DNA of 64,000 bases from Adlercreutzia muris (GTDB lineage Bacteria > Actinomycetota > Coriobacteriia > Coriobacteriales > Eggerthellaceae): positions 1 through 64,000 of the forward strand of contig NZ_WAJS01000002.1 in NCBI RefSeq assembly GCF_008831045.1, written 5' to 3'. The notes under the pieces were generated by a model. It was given only the letters and a program-made list of their open reading frames with translations. It ran no database searches and was not told the origin of the DNA. Each line of letters opens with the position of its first letter. Position 1 is the first letter of the stretch. Positions 52,875 through 61,579 of the stretch are shown here, piece by piece. A program made the position numbers and the translations under genes.

Positions 52875-54848
52875 TTAGTACAGCTTGGCGCCGGCGGGGA
52901 TGCGGTCGTCCACCATGAGCAGGTTCAGGCGCTCCTCGGGCTCGCCGTCCTCGCCCGGCACTTCGTGCACGGCGCTGATGATCATGCCGCACGAGTCGAT
53001 GCCCATCATCTTGCGCGGCGGCAAGTTGGTGATGGCGATGAGCGTCTTGCCCACCAGCTCCTCCGGCTCGTAGTAGGCGTGGATGCCCGACAGGATGGTG
53101 CGGTCGGCCCCGGTGCCGTCGTCCAAGGTGAACTGGAGCAGCTTCTTGGACTTCGGCACGGCTGCGCATTCCTTCACCTTCACGGCGCGGAAGTCGGACT
53201 TGCTGAAGGTGTCGAAGTCCACCTCGTCGGCGAACAGGGGCTCGATGACCACGTCGGCGAAGTCCATGGGAGCCGCAGAGGCCACCGGGGCCTCGCCCGT
53301 CGGGGCCGCAGCCTCAGCTGCAGACGGAGCCGCGGACGCAGCGTTGCCACCCACCGGAACTTCGTCCTTCATATGGGGGAAAAGCAGCACGTCGCGGATG
53401 GAGGGCGCATCGGTGAGCAGCATGACCATGCGGTCGATGCCGATGCCCACGCCTCCCGCCGGCGGCATACCGTACTCCAGGGCGCGGATGTAGTCGGCGT
53501 CGAAGCCCATGGCCTCGTCGTCGCCCATGTCCTTGGCCTCCACCTGGGCGCGGAAACGCTCGGCCTGGTCCACCGGGTCGTTCAGCTCGGTGAAGGCGTT
53601 GGCGTATTCGTGGCCTAAGATGAACAGCTCGAAGCGCTGGGTGAGCTCGGGATTCTCGGGATCCTTCTTCGCGAGCGGGGAAATCTCCAGGGGATGATCG
53701 ATGACGAAGGTAGGCTGGATGAGCTTCTCCTCGGCCACGGCCTCGAAGATCTCGCTGATGAGCTTGCCCTTGCCCCAGGCCGCTTCCGCATGGCCGCCGT
53801 GCTTCTCCAGAATGGCCACGAGCTCCTCGCGGCTGCGGTCGAAGGATACCTCCTCGCCGGCGTGCTCGCTGGCCAGCTCCATCATGGAGGCGCGGCGCCA
53901 GGTGCCGGACAGGTCCACCGCCGTGCCCTGGTACTCGATCTGCAGGCTGCCGCAGGCGGCCTCGGCCGCGGCCTTGATGCAACCCTCGGTGAGATCCATC
54001 ATGCCGTCCAGGTCGCTGAAGGCCGCGTAAGCCTCCATGGTGGTGAACTCGGGGTTGTGGTACGGATCCATACCCTCGTTGCGGAACTGGCGGCCGATCT
54101 CGAAGACCTTCTCGAAACCGCCCACGAGCAAACGCTTCAGCGGCAGCTCCGTGGCAATGCGCAGGTAGTAGTCGCGATCCAGCGCGTTGAAGTGCGTGAT
54201 AAAGGGCTTCGCGTTCGCGCCGCCGATGATGGCGTGCAGAAACGGCGTCTCCACCTCGTAGAAGCCCTCATCCTCCATGTAGCGGCGAATGGCCGACACG
54301 ATCTTGAAGCGGCGCTCGAAGGTGGTGCGCACCTCGGGGTTCATGACCAGATCCACATAGCGCTGGCGATAGCGGGTCTCCTTGTCCGTGAGCCCGTGGA
54401 ACTTCTCGGGCAAGGGGCGCAGCGACTTGCTCATAAGCTCGAAAGAGTCCACGGCCACGGACAGCTGGCCCCGGCGGGTGCGCATCATGGTGCCAGTGAC
54501 GGCGATCCAGTCGCCCACGTCCAGGTCGCACAGGTCGGCGAAACGCTCCTCGCCCAGGGCGTTGATGCGGCAGAACAGCTGGATGTCGCAACCGGACTCG
54601 CGCAGCTCCAAAAAGGCGATCTTGCCCTGCACGCGCTTGGCCATGATGCGGCCGGCGATGGTGACCGCATCCTCGGTGGAATCGCCGTCCCCCAGATGAG
54701 CGTACTGCTCGTTCAGCGCACCCACGCTGTGGCTGCGCTCGATGGCATGGCCGTAGGGATCCACGCCCGCGGCAATCAGCGCCGCGCGCTTGGCCTTGCG
54801 CACCTCAATGGGATCGTCTTCGATTACCTCAGCAATTTCTTCAGCCAT
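52875..54848 (-). CDS. lysS: Lysyl-tRNA synthetase with fused C-terminal tRNA-binding domain
   Basis: 657 residues. Class II LysRS: N-terminal OB-fold anticodon domain (VTIAGRIMAKRVQGKIAFLELR), motif 2 in GFEKVFEIGRQFRNEGMDPYHNPEFTTME and motif 3 in GGVGIGIDRMVMLLTD. After an Ala/Pro-rich linker (about residues 497-520) comes a 115-residue Trbp111/MetRS-C-like domain (FRAVKVKECAAVPKSKKLL, GIHAYYEPEELVGK, NLPPRKMMGIDSCGMIISA). Such a domain usually increases tRNA affinity in trans or on MetRS; its fusion to LysRS is uncommon. It follows greA by one base. Confidence 0.93.
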   Translation of the reverse strand: MAEEIAEVIEDDPIEVRKAKRAALIAAGVDPYGHAIERSHSVGALNEQYAHLGDGDSTEDAVTIAGRIMAKRVQGKIAFLELRESGCDIQLFCRINALGEERFADLCDLDVGDWIAVTGTMMRTRRGQLSVAVDSFELMSKSLRPLPEKFHGLTDKETRYRQRYVDLVMNPEVRTTFERRFKIVSAIRRYMEDEGFYEVETPFLHAIIGGANAKPFITHFNALDRDYYLRIATELPLKRLLVGGFEKVFEIGRQFRNEGMDPYHNPEFTTMEAYAAFSDLDGMMDLTEGCIKAAAEAACGSLQIEYQGTAVDLSGTWRRASMMELASEHAGEEVSFDRSREELVAILEKHGGHAEAAWGKGKLISEIFEAVAEEKLIQPTFVIDHPLEISPLAKKDPENPELTQRFELFILGHEYANAFTELNDPVDQAERFRAQVEAKDMGDDEAMGFDADYIRALEYGMPPAGGVGIGIDRMVMLLTDAPSIRDVLLFPHMKDEVPVGGNAASAAPSAAEAAAPTGEAPVASAAPMDFADVVIEPLFADEVDFDTFSKSDFRAVKVKECAAVPKSKKLLQFTLDDGTGADRTILSGIHAYYEPEELVGKTLIAITNLPPRKMMGIDSCGMIISAVHEVPGEDGEPEERLNLLMVDDRIPAGAKLY

Positions 54849-54849
54849 A

Positions 54850-55320
54850 TTAGTGCTCGATCTTGACGATGGTCAGCTTGATGTCGCGGCCAGTGGGGCC
54901 GGTGGTGGTCACCTCGTCGCCCTTCTTGCGGCCGAGCAGCGCCTGGCCCACGGGGGACTCGTTGGAGATCTTGCCCTCGGCGGCATCGGACTCGGCGCCG
55001 CCCACGATGGTGAACACGCGCTCGCGGCCGTTCATGTCCACCGTGACCACGCTGCCGATATTCACCTTGCTCGAGCGCTTCGGCGTATTCACCACGGTGG
55101 CCTCGGACAGGATGCGGCTGATCTCGGCGATGCGCGCCTCCATCATGCCCTGCTCGTTCTTCGCGTCGTCGTATTCGGAGTTCTCGGAGATGTCGCCGAA
55201 CTCGCGGGCCACCTTGATGCGCTCGCCGATCTCGGCGCGCTTCTCGGTCTCCAGGTAGTGAAGCTCCTCTTCCAGCTTCTCCTTGCCTTCCTGGGTCAGT
55301 ACGTAATTGTCGTTTGCCAT
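54850..55320 (-). CDS. greA: Transcription elongation factor GreA
   Basis: 156 residues. The N-terminal coiled coil is VLTQEGKEKLEEELHYLETEKRAEIGERIKVAREFGDISENSEYD (in parts), with the acidic tip D-E needed for RNA cleavage in backtracked polymerase. The C-terminal FKBP-like domain ends SPVGQALLGRKKGDEVTT. It is the first gene of a greA-lysS operon. Confidence 0.95.
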   Translation of the reverse strand: MANDNYVLTQEGKEKLEEELHYLETEKRAEIGERIKVAREFGDISENSEYDDAKNEQGMMEARIAEISRILSEATVVNTPKRSSKVNIGSVVTVDMNGRERVFTIVGGAESDAAEGKISNESPVGQALLGRKKGDEVTTTGPTGRDIKLTIVKIEH

Positions 55321-55340
55321 GATGATGTCCGTTTTCTCTC

Positions 55341-55368
55341 TTTATACACTGGTGGTGCGCCCGCACAA
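55341..55368 (-). promoter_or_regulatory. Probable greA-lysS promoter
   Basis: Minus strand -35 TTGTGC (55363-55368), 16-base spacer, -10 TATAAA (55341-55346). It overlaps the hairpin that ends the tatA unit. The start of transcription would be only about 15 bases from the greA ATG. Confidence 0.5.
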
Positions 55369-55385
55369 TTATGCGGGCGCACCAC
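55352..55385 (-). terminator. Hairpin between tatA and greA
   Basis: 14-base perfect stem GTGGTGCGCCCGCA (55352-55365)/TGCGGGCGCACCAC (55372-55385) with a 6-base loop; no T run on the minus strand. Confidence 0.55.
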
Positions 55386-55417
55386 GGATTACCTCGTTAT
55401 GCGAAGGACGAAAGAGG

Positions 55418-55687
55418 CTACTCGGCCTTCTTCTTCACGACCTTCTTGACGGTCTTCTTAGGGGCCTCGACCGGCTCCTCGACTACTTCCTCAACGACTT
55501 CGACAACCTCGTCATCGTCGGCGGCCTCCTCGACCTCTTTCTGGCCGGCGCCCATGCCATCGCGCAGGTTCTTCACCGTCTTGCCGAGGGCGCTGCCGAG
55601 TTTGGGCAGGTTCTTCGGGCCGAAGATGAGCAGAATGACGACCAGGATGATAAGGAGCTCGGGAACTCCCATGCCCAAAATCTTCAT
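55418..55687 (-). CDS. tatA: Sec-independent translocase protein TatA
   Basis: 89 residues. One N-terminal helix (GVPELLIILVVILLIFGPKNLPKLG with the conserved FGPKNLPKLG hinge) and an amphipathic helix. The C-terminal tail alternates acidic runs (EEAADDDEVVEVVEEVVEE) with Lys-rich KKTVKKVVKKK. ATG 55687 has GGAGG upstream. It supplies the pore component for exporting the twin-arginine enzymes of this window. tatC is not here. Confidence 0.88.
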   Translation of the reverse strand: MKILGMGVPELLIILVVILLIFGPKNLPKLGSALGKTVKNLRDGMGAGQKEVEEAADDDEVVEVVEEVVEEPVEAPKKTVKKVVKKKAE

Positions 55688-55887
55688 GCATTCCTCCGTT
55701 GAGTCGGGCAAGCGATGCCTGCCGCTGCTTGTCTCAGGCGCGACGCGACGAACAAACCCCGTTAGCCGTCCCCCGTGAGGCGCTCCTTTGTGCGCGGGCA
55801 ATGGTAGCACAAACCCCACGCCAGCGGCGCAACGAGCACAAATACTTCAACGATGGGCGCCACGGAGCGCCTGTGGCCGGTCCGGCC

Positions 55888-57345
55888 CTAGCGCTCGCTT
55901 TCCACCAGGTCGATAAGCTCTTGGCGATCGTGCACGTCGAGCTTGCGGTACAAATGACTCAGATGTGCGTTCACTGTGCCCGCCGTCAGGCCCAGCTCCT
56001 CGCGGATGCGCGGCGTGGAGCGGCCCTTGGCCACCAGCACGAGCACCTCCTCCTCGCGCTCGGTCAGATTGAAGTCGACCCGCAGCTGATGGCAGCGCTC
56101 GCGGAAGGGGCGGCGCCCGAAACGGCCGCCCCCGAGCAGCCGGGCCATGGTGCTCTCGGTGAACAGAAACAGATAGGCGAAGAACAGCAGGCACACGCAC
56201 AGAAGCGTCACGAGACTCAGCAGCCGCGGGGTGACGGCCACGGTGGACAGCACGAGGGCGCCACCGAAAGTGCCCGCGAGCAGGCCGGCCGTGCAGGAGG
56301 CCCAGCCGATGCCGAAGGCGAACAGGGGCGAGAGGCCGTAGAGCCCCGTGAGGCGAGCGAGCACAACCCACATGAGCAGCATCACCACGCAATAGGTGAC
56401 GACCCCCGCCGCATCGGCCGCGAAAGACCCCGGCTCGAGCAGGGGCAGCAGGAGCATCACGAAGCCGAGGGCGAATACCGAGGTCTTGTAGGCAGCGGCG
56501 AAATCGGGGGATGTGGCCGACAGGAGCGGGCCGCACACAATGACGATGGCACCGATGGTGGCCATGAGGAACAGCCACGGATAGGAGCCGTCGCTCACAA
56601 TAGGCGTCCCGGCCAGGAAGAACGACCGAGCGAAGGATCCGGCCAAGGAGAGCACCCCCAGTGAGAAGACGGCCCGCACCGAGAAAGCGCCCTGGTGGAG
56701 CGCCGGCTTCCCCACCTCCTCCGTCGTGCGCCACACGCCGAGACCCTGGAACAGGATGGCGCCGACCCCTATGGGCAGCGCGCCGGTGATGACGACGGCG
56801 GCCAGCTTTGGCAGCATGACCGTCAGCGCGAACAACACTGCGGCAAGCAGGAACGCCGACGCCGTCTTCACGGTGACCTCCACGATGTTCAGGCGCCGCA
56901 GCACATCGCCCCAGGCGAGATAGAGCACCCCCAAGCCAACGCCGGAAATAGCCGCGGCGATGGAGCACCAGGGCTGGCGGAACACCTCGCTGACATCCAC
57001 AATGGCGAGCACGATGGTGCTCAGCACGAGGGCCACCGGAGCCGCCCAGCGCAGCACGGGACGCCCCATGGCCCGGGAAAAGACCCCCGCCTGGCCGGCG
57101 GCCACCAAGAGCACCGCCACGAGGCCCAAGCTCGAGTAGCCCACCACACTGTTGAAATGGCTCACATCGTTGCGCGTGGAATAGTGGATGGCCGGGCTGA
57201 AGAACGTGATGAACTGCCACGCCAGCATGAGCGCCAGACCCCACACCCGGCGATCGAGCACATCGCCAAGGGTCACCGAGCCCCACGAGAGACGGGCATT
57301 GGCATCCGAGGGCAAGGCCGGCCCGGCCCCTCCCGACTGTGTCAT
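55888..57345 (-). CDS. LuxR-family regulator with multi-helix membrane domain
   Basis: About 485 residues. The N-terminal 400 residues contain some twelve hydrophobic helices, and the C-terminus is a LuxR helix-turn-helix (LTEREEEVLVLVAKGRSTPRIREELGLTAGTVNAHLSHLYRKL in parts). Such membrane-bound LuxR proteins form a large family in Eggerthella and relatives and control adjacent reductase genes. ATG 57345 has GGGAGG upstream. It is divergent from the molybdoenzyme operon, 316 bases away, making it the probable substrate sensor of that operon. Confidence 0.88.
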   Translation of the reverse strand: MTQSGGAGPALPSDANARLSWGSVTLGDVLDRRVWGLALMLAWQFITFFSPAIHYSTRNDVSHFNSVVGYSSLGLVAVLLVAAGQAGVFSRAMGRPVLRWAAPVALVLSTIVLAIVDVSEVFRQPWCSIAAAISGVGLGVLYLAWGDVLRRLNIVEVTVKTASAFLLAAVLFALTVMLPKLAAVVITGALPIGVGAILFQGLGVWRTTEEVGKPALHQGAFSVRAVFSLGVLSLAGSFARSFFLAGTPIVSDGSYPWLFLMATIGAIVIVCGPLLSATSPDFAAAYKTSVFALGFVMLLLPLLEPGSFAADAAGVVTYCVVMLLMWVVLARLTGLYGLSPLFAFGIGWASCTAGLLAGTFGGALVLSTVAVTPRLLSLVTLLCVCLLFFAYLFLFTESTMARLLGGGRFGRRPFRERCHQLRVDFNLTEREEEVLVLVAKGRSTPRIREELGLTAGTVNAHLSHLYRKLDVHDRQELIDLVESER

Positions 57346-57362
57346 AAATTCCTCCCAACTCT

Positions 57363-57422
57363 TTCCCGTCTTCCGAAGCCGGGAAAGCCTCCTTGGCGCG
57401 ATTCTAACACAAAAGACGGGAA
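57363..57422. promoter_or_regulatory. Inverted repeat between LuxR and the molybdoenzyme gene
   Basis: TTCCCGTCTT (57363-57372) and AAGACGGGAA (57413-57422) are perfect mirror copies 40 bases apart, and GAAGCCGG follows each. It is a candidate binding site for the membrane LuxR protein. The rest of the gap to 57661 is partly A/T-rich (57443-57500) and should contain the operon promoter, which could not be placed. Confidence 0.5.
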
Positions 57423-57661
57423 GCCGGTGCACGCGAACCTGTCATATAAAACATATATCGTCCCAGTTCAAAGCCTTGTTTTCAAAATATAGGAAACGCA
57501 CGATTTTCTCTGGGAGCCAAAAACGCTACGGTGGCATACGTCGCGAGAGGCGACCCCCGCAAGGCCCAGGGATGCTGCACTCATGGTTAGTCGATCGAAG
57601 GGGAAGGGGAGGTTTTTCGGATGCAGCGGGTGTCGCGGGGATACCGACAAGAGGAGGTCTT

Positions 57662-60067
57662 ATGGCTGAATTCACCAGACGCACGTTGCTCAAGGGCGCC
57701 GCCGCACTCGGTGCCGCAGCGATGCTCGGCGGCTGCGCGCCGCAAACGCTCGAGGAAGACGAGCTGTCCCAGACCGGTGGCGAGGAAGGTCCCGAGCCGG
57801 TTATCGAAGTCAAGCACGCCTGGTGCAAGATGTGCGGCCCCGCCCGCACCCACTGCTCCACCCTGTGCACCATCAAGGACGGCCGCTGGGTGCACGTGGA
57901 GGGCAATCCCGAGGCCGGCAACAACTTCGGCCGCGGCTCGAAGACGCTGTGCGCCAAGGGCAACGCCGCCATGCACACCGTGTACGCCCCGAACCGCCTG
58001 CTGTACCCCATGAAGCGCGTGGGCGAGAAGGGCGAGGGCAAGTTCGAGCAGATCACCTGGGACCAGGCCCTCGACGAGATCGCCGCGAAGCTGCAAGAGC
58101 AGAAGGAGCAATACGGCGCCGAGTCCTACGGCGTGCTCTCCCCGCAGTTCTACGCGGTGCTCGGCTCCCTCGGCCGCCGTTTCCTGAACGTGCACGGCTC
58201 GCCGAACTACCTGCACTCCGCCATCTGCAATTCCCAGCGCATGTTCTCGCGCCTGGTCACCCTGGGCGGTCCGGAGCACGCGAAGGCCACCGACACGGCC
58301 CCCGGCCAGCTGGACAAGTGCAAGCTGCTCGTCGTGTGGGGCTACAACTCCGAGAACTCCGCCATCAACCAGGGCAACCCCAACAAGCGCCTGGATTCCC
58401 AGGAAGGCGGCATGACGGTCATCGACATCCGTCCCATGCAGGAGGGGCTGGGCTCCCACGCCGATTACTGGCTGCCCGTCATCCCCGGCACCGACGGCGC
58501 CTTGGCCCTGGCCTTCCTGAACGTCATCATCGGCGAGGATCTCTACGACCACGACTTCGTGGAGAACTGGTGCCTCGGCTTCGACGAGCTGGCCGAGCAC
58601 GTCAAGCAGTTCCCGCCCTCTTGGGCCGCCCCCATCACGGGCATTCCCGAGGAGCGCATCATCGAAGTGGCCCGTCTCATGGGCACCACCAAGCCCATGG
58701 GCATCAACATCGGCAACGGCATCGGCGACCAGTCGGCTGACGGCCACTGGACCGTGGCCTGCGCCTGCCTCATCGAGGCCATCACCGGCAACCTCGGCAT
58801 CGCCGGCGGCGGCGGGGCCGGCATGGTCATGCCCGAGCCGCTCATCAAGACGAAGCCCATCGATCTTTTGAGCGACCGCCTGCCGGCCAGCGAAGAGGAC
58901 ACCGCCAACGGCTGGATGCCCGGCGTGGCCAAGCTCGTCGGCCCCGAGACGCCCCGCTGGTTCCAGGACATGGTGACCCAGGAGTCCGGCCCCACCACGG
59001 CCTACAACAAGGGCATCCAGTCCATTCTCAGCGAGAAGCCCTATCCGCTGCGCTTCATCTTCGCTCAGTCGTCCAACCCCATGTCCGCCACCCGCCAGCC
59101 CAAGACCGTGGCCGAGGCCCTGAAGAAGCTCGACTACTACGTGGTGATGGACGTGGCCTGGAACTCCTCCTGCGACTACGCCGACATCGTGCTGCCGGCC
59201 ACGACCCAGTACGAGTCCGCCGACCAGTTCGCCACGAAGAACTCTCCGGCCGGCACGTTTATCGGCATCAACCAGGTGATCTCCGAGCCCGTGGGCGAGT
59301 GCCGCAGCGACTGGCAGTACTATCTGGACCTGGCCGTGAAGATGGGCTACGGCGCCGACTTCTGGAACGGCGACATCGACGCCATGCTCTCCGAGCAGCT
59401 GGACGGCTCCGGCGTGACCCTGGCAGAGCTGCGCGAGAAGGGCGGCATCTTCAAGGAGCGCACCGACGGTGCCAAGCCCACCGAGCCGGAGTACCAGAAC
59501 TACGAGAAGATGTTCGCCACGCTGCCCCAGGGCAAGGTCCAGTGCGTGAACGAGTGGATCGGCGGCAAGCCCAACGCCGACGACACGGGCACGATCGAGC
59601 GTCTGCCCGTGTACAAGGGCGCACCGGAGAGCCTCACCGGCACCCCTGAGATCGCTGCGGAGTACCCGCTCGTCATCTCCGACGTGCACGCCTACCGCCT
59701 GTGCAACCACAGCTACTACCATGACGTGCCCTACCTGCGCGAGCTGCAGCCGGAGCCCTGGGTGAAGATCAACCCGGCCACGGCGGCCCAGTATGGCATC
59801 GCCGACGGCGACTGGGTGCTCATCGAATCGCCCCACGGCTCCATCAAGATGGTAGCCCGCTTCTTCGAGGCCATCCAGCCCAACGTGCTCATGACCAAGC
59901 GCGGATGGTGGGAGCCCTGCGACGAGCTGGGTCTGCCCGGCTACGGCAGCCTGGACGGCGGCAGCGAGGTCAACGTGCTGTACGACGACACCATTGCGAA
60001 CTACGACGGCTTCACTTCGGCTATGGCGAAGCAGACGCTCGTCAAGATCTCGAAGAGTGAGGGGTAA
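57662..60067 (+). CDS. Tat-exported molybdopterin oxidoreductase, DMSO reductase family
   Basis: An 801-residue catalytic subunit. Tat signal FTRRTLLKG (4-12), lipobox ending C25. The N-terminal Fe-S motif is unusual: C55-x2-C58-x6-C65-x3-C69 followed by the typical DGRWVHVEGNPEAG and LCAKG. Molybdopterin domains follow to the C-terminus. The likely metal ligand is the Cys of SPNYLHSAICNSQ, at the position of Cys in polysulfide/thiosulfate reductases. The substrate is unknown; catechol dehydroxylases of Eggerthella are in the same broad family. ATG 57662 is set by AGGAGGT upstream; longer frame is not coding. Next gene 3 bases on. Confidence 0.88.
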   Translation: MAEFTRRTLLKGAAALGAAAMLGGCAPQTLEEDELSQTGGEEGPEPVIEVKHAWCKMCGPARTHCSTLCTIKDGRWVHVEGNPEAGNNFGRGSKTLCAKGNAAMHTVYAPNRLLYPMKRVGEKGEGKFEQITWDQALDEIAAKLQEQKEQYGAESYGVLSPQFYAVLGSLGRRFLNVHGSPNYLHSAICNSQRMFSRLVTLGGPEHAKATDTAPGQLDKCKLLVVWGYNSENSAINQGNPNKRLDSQEGGMTVIDIRPMQEGLGSHADYWLPVIPGTDGALALAFLNVIIGEDLYDHDFVENWCLGFDELAEHVKQFPPSWAAPITGIPEERIIEVARLMGTTKPMGINIGNGIGDQSADGHWTVACACLIEAITGNLGIAGGGGAGMVMPEPLIKTKPIDLLSDRLPASEEDTANGWMPGVAKLVGPETPRWFQDMVTQESGPTTAYNKGIQSILSEKPYPLRFIFAQSSNPMSATRQPKTVAEALKKLDYYVVMDVAWNSSCDYADIVLPATTQYESADQFATKNSPAGTFIGINQVISEPVGECRSDWQYYLDLAVKMGYGADFWNGDIDAMLSEQLDGSGVTLAELREKGGIFKERTDGAKPTEPEYQNYEKMFATLPQGKVQCVNEWIGGKPNADDTGTIERLPVYKGAPESLTGTPEIAAEYPLVISDVHAYRLCNHSYYHDVPYLRELQPEPWVKINPATAAQYGIADGDWVLIESPHGSIKMVARFFEAIQPNVLMTKRGWWEPCDELGLPGYGSLDGGSEVNVLYDDTIANYDGFTSAMAKQTLVKISKSEG

Positions 60068-60070
60068 ACC

Positions 60071-60607
60071 ATGGCTGAACAGTACGGATTCTACGTCGAC
60101 ACGAGTCGCTGCATCAAATGCTGGGCCTGCGTGGTGGCCTGCAAGCAGTGGCACGAGATTGAGGCCGGCACCGTGTCGCGCCGCAACGTGACAGAGACCG
60201 TCGAGGGCACGTTCCCCGACGTGAAGCGAAAGTTCGAGTCCCTATCCTGCATGCACTGCGAGAACCCCCTGTGCGTGGCGAACTGCCCCACCGGTGCGGT
60301 GAGCAAGCGCGAGGAAGACGGCGTGGTGGTCGTGGACGATACGGTCTGCATCGGCTGCAAGACCTGCGAGCAAGCCTGCCCCTTCGGCGTTCCGCAGTAT
60401 GTGGAAGTGGAAGGCGAGGGCTTCAAGATGGACAAGTGCGACACCTGCCTATCCATCGGCCGCGAGGACGACCAGCCCCACTGCGTGCTGACCTGCCCTG
60501 TGCAGGCGCTGCACTTCGGCCCGCTCTCCGAGATGGAGGCCCTGGCCGCTGAGAAGGGCGGCGCACGCATGGAGGGCGAGACCGCTCCGAGCGTGTACGT
60601 GTCCTAA
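60071..60607 (+). CDS. Four-cluster 4Fe-4S electron-transfer subunit
   Basis: 178 residues, DmsB/PhsB/NrfC type. Four cysteine groups: CIKCWACVVACKQW, CMHCENPLCVANCP, CIGCKTCEQACPFG and CDTC...CVLTCP. It has no signal peptide of its own and would be exported bound to the catalytic subunit. No NrfD-type membrane partner follows, so the electron donor to it is unknown. Confidence 0.92.
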   Translation: MAEQYGFYVDTSRCIKCWACVVACKQWHEIEAGTVSRRNVTETVEGTFPDVKRKFESLSCMHCENPLCVANCPTGAVSKREEDGVVVVDDTVCIGCKTCEQACPFGVPQYVEVEGEGFKMDKCDTCLSIGREDDQPHCVLTCPVQALHFGPLSEMEALAAEKGGARMEGETAPSVYVS

Positions 60608-60642
60608 GCTCCCCCTGGCCGGGCTTTCGGGCCCGGCATCCC

Positions 60643-60684
60643 GACGGGCGCCGCTCCCCCTCCCCCTGCGGCGCCCGTGCTTTT
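60643..60684 (+). terminator. Terminator between Fe-S subunit and torD-like gene
   Basis: ACGGGCGCCGC (60643-60653), 13-base loop, GCGGCGCCCGT (60667-60677), then GCTTTTTGCC. It may attenuate chaperone expression relative to the enzyme genes. Confidence 0.8.
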
Positions 60685-60818
60685 TGCCTGTACGAGGCGG
60701 CCCGGAGCCACCTTTGGCGCTGCCCCGGCCCGCAAGACAGCGCTACCGCCCCTGCGCTAGAATGGCAGGCACTATATCCGCCCCTGCGCCCCGCGGCGCC
60801 CGACCCAAGGAGACACCT

Positions 60819-61439
60819 ATGAACACCCCGGAGCTGTCGGCGCTCATGGAAGAGCGCGCCCTCGGGTACCGCTTTCTGGCCCGCGCCTTCCGCGCCGCCC
60901 CCGACGCCGCCTTCGTTGGTGCCGTCCTGTCGGCAGCCGACGCCAACGCCGAAGGGCCCCTGGCGCCGTTCTACGCCGAGGCCGACGAGGCCGACGGCGA
61001 GACCCTGCGCATCGACCTGGCCGCCGACTACAACCAGCTGTTCCTGGGCATGAGCGCCCACCCGGTGGCCCCCTACGAGTCGGTGTACACGAGCGAGGAG
61101 GGTCTTCTCATGCAGAAGGCCCGGGACGAGGCCCTGCGCGTCTACCGCCTGTGGGGCCTGCGCGTGCCCGAGAGCTTCGATCTGCCCGAAGATCACATTG
61201 CCCTGGAACTGGAGCTCATGGCCTGCCTGGCCGACCGCACCCGCGCGGCCGCGGAAGCGGGCGAGGACCCCACGGGGCTCATCGCGGCCCAGCGAGCCTT
61301 CCTCAGCGAGCACCTGGGCTGGGCGGCGGCCCTCTGCGACGATGTGGAGAAGCGGGCCCGCACCGCCTTCTACTACGGCATCGCCGGCCTCACCCGCGAG
61401 CACCTGGCCGCCGACGAGGCCGTGCTGGGCAGCCTGTAG
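60819..61439 (+). CDS. TorD/DmsD-family molybdoenzyme chaperone
   Basis: 206 residues, all helical. The TorD motif region is LAADYNQLFLGMSAHPVAPYESVY (in two parts), with E-E-x2-L-M after it. It binds the Tat signal of the molybdoenzyme and delays export until cofactor loading. ATG 60819 has AAGGAG upstream. Its own transcription unit may start after the terminator at 60643. Confidence 0.88.
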   Translation: MNTPELSALMEERALGYRFLARAFRAAPDAAFVGAVLSAADANAEGPLAPFYAEADEADGETLRIDLAADYNQLFLGMSAHPVAPYESVYTSEEGLLMQKARDEALRVYRLWGLRVPESFDLPEDHIALELELMACLADRTRAAAEAGEDPTGLIAAQRAFLSEHLGWAAALCDDVEKRARTAFYYGIAGLTREHLAADEAVLGSL

Positions 61440-61579
61440 GGGTCCTCTCGCCCCTCCGGGATCGCCCCCCCTCGAGCCGTAATCGCCCCCAAGCCATCGC
61501 AACCTCGCAGCCCCGGCCCCGGCAACCGGGGCGTCATAGGGTACAATGGCCCGGCACAACCCGGGCCGAAGGGAGCACC

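Noticed and set aside
61434-61470. A further REP element after the torD-like gene (GTAGGGG...CCCCT)
   Set aside because: The stem is short, does not match the hairpins of the doublet and has no mirrored partner.
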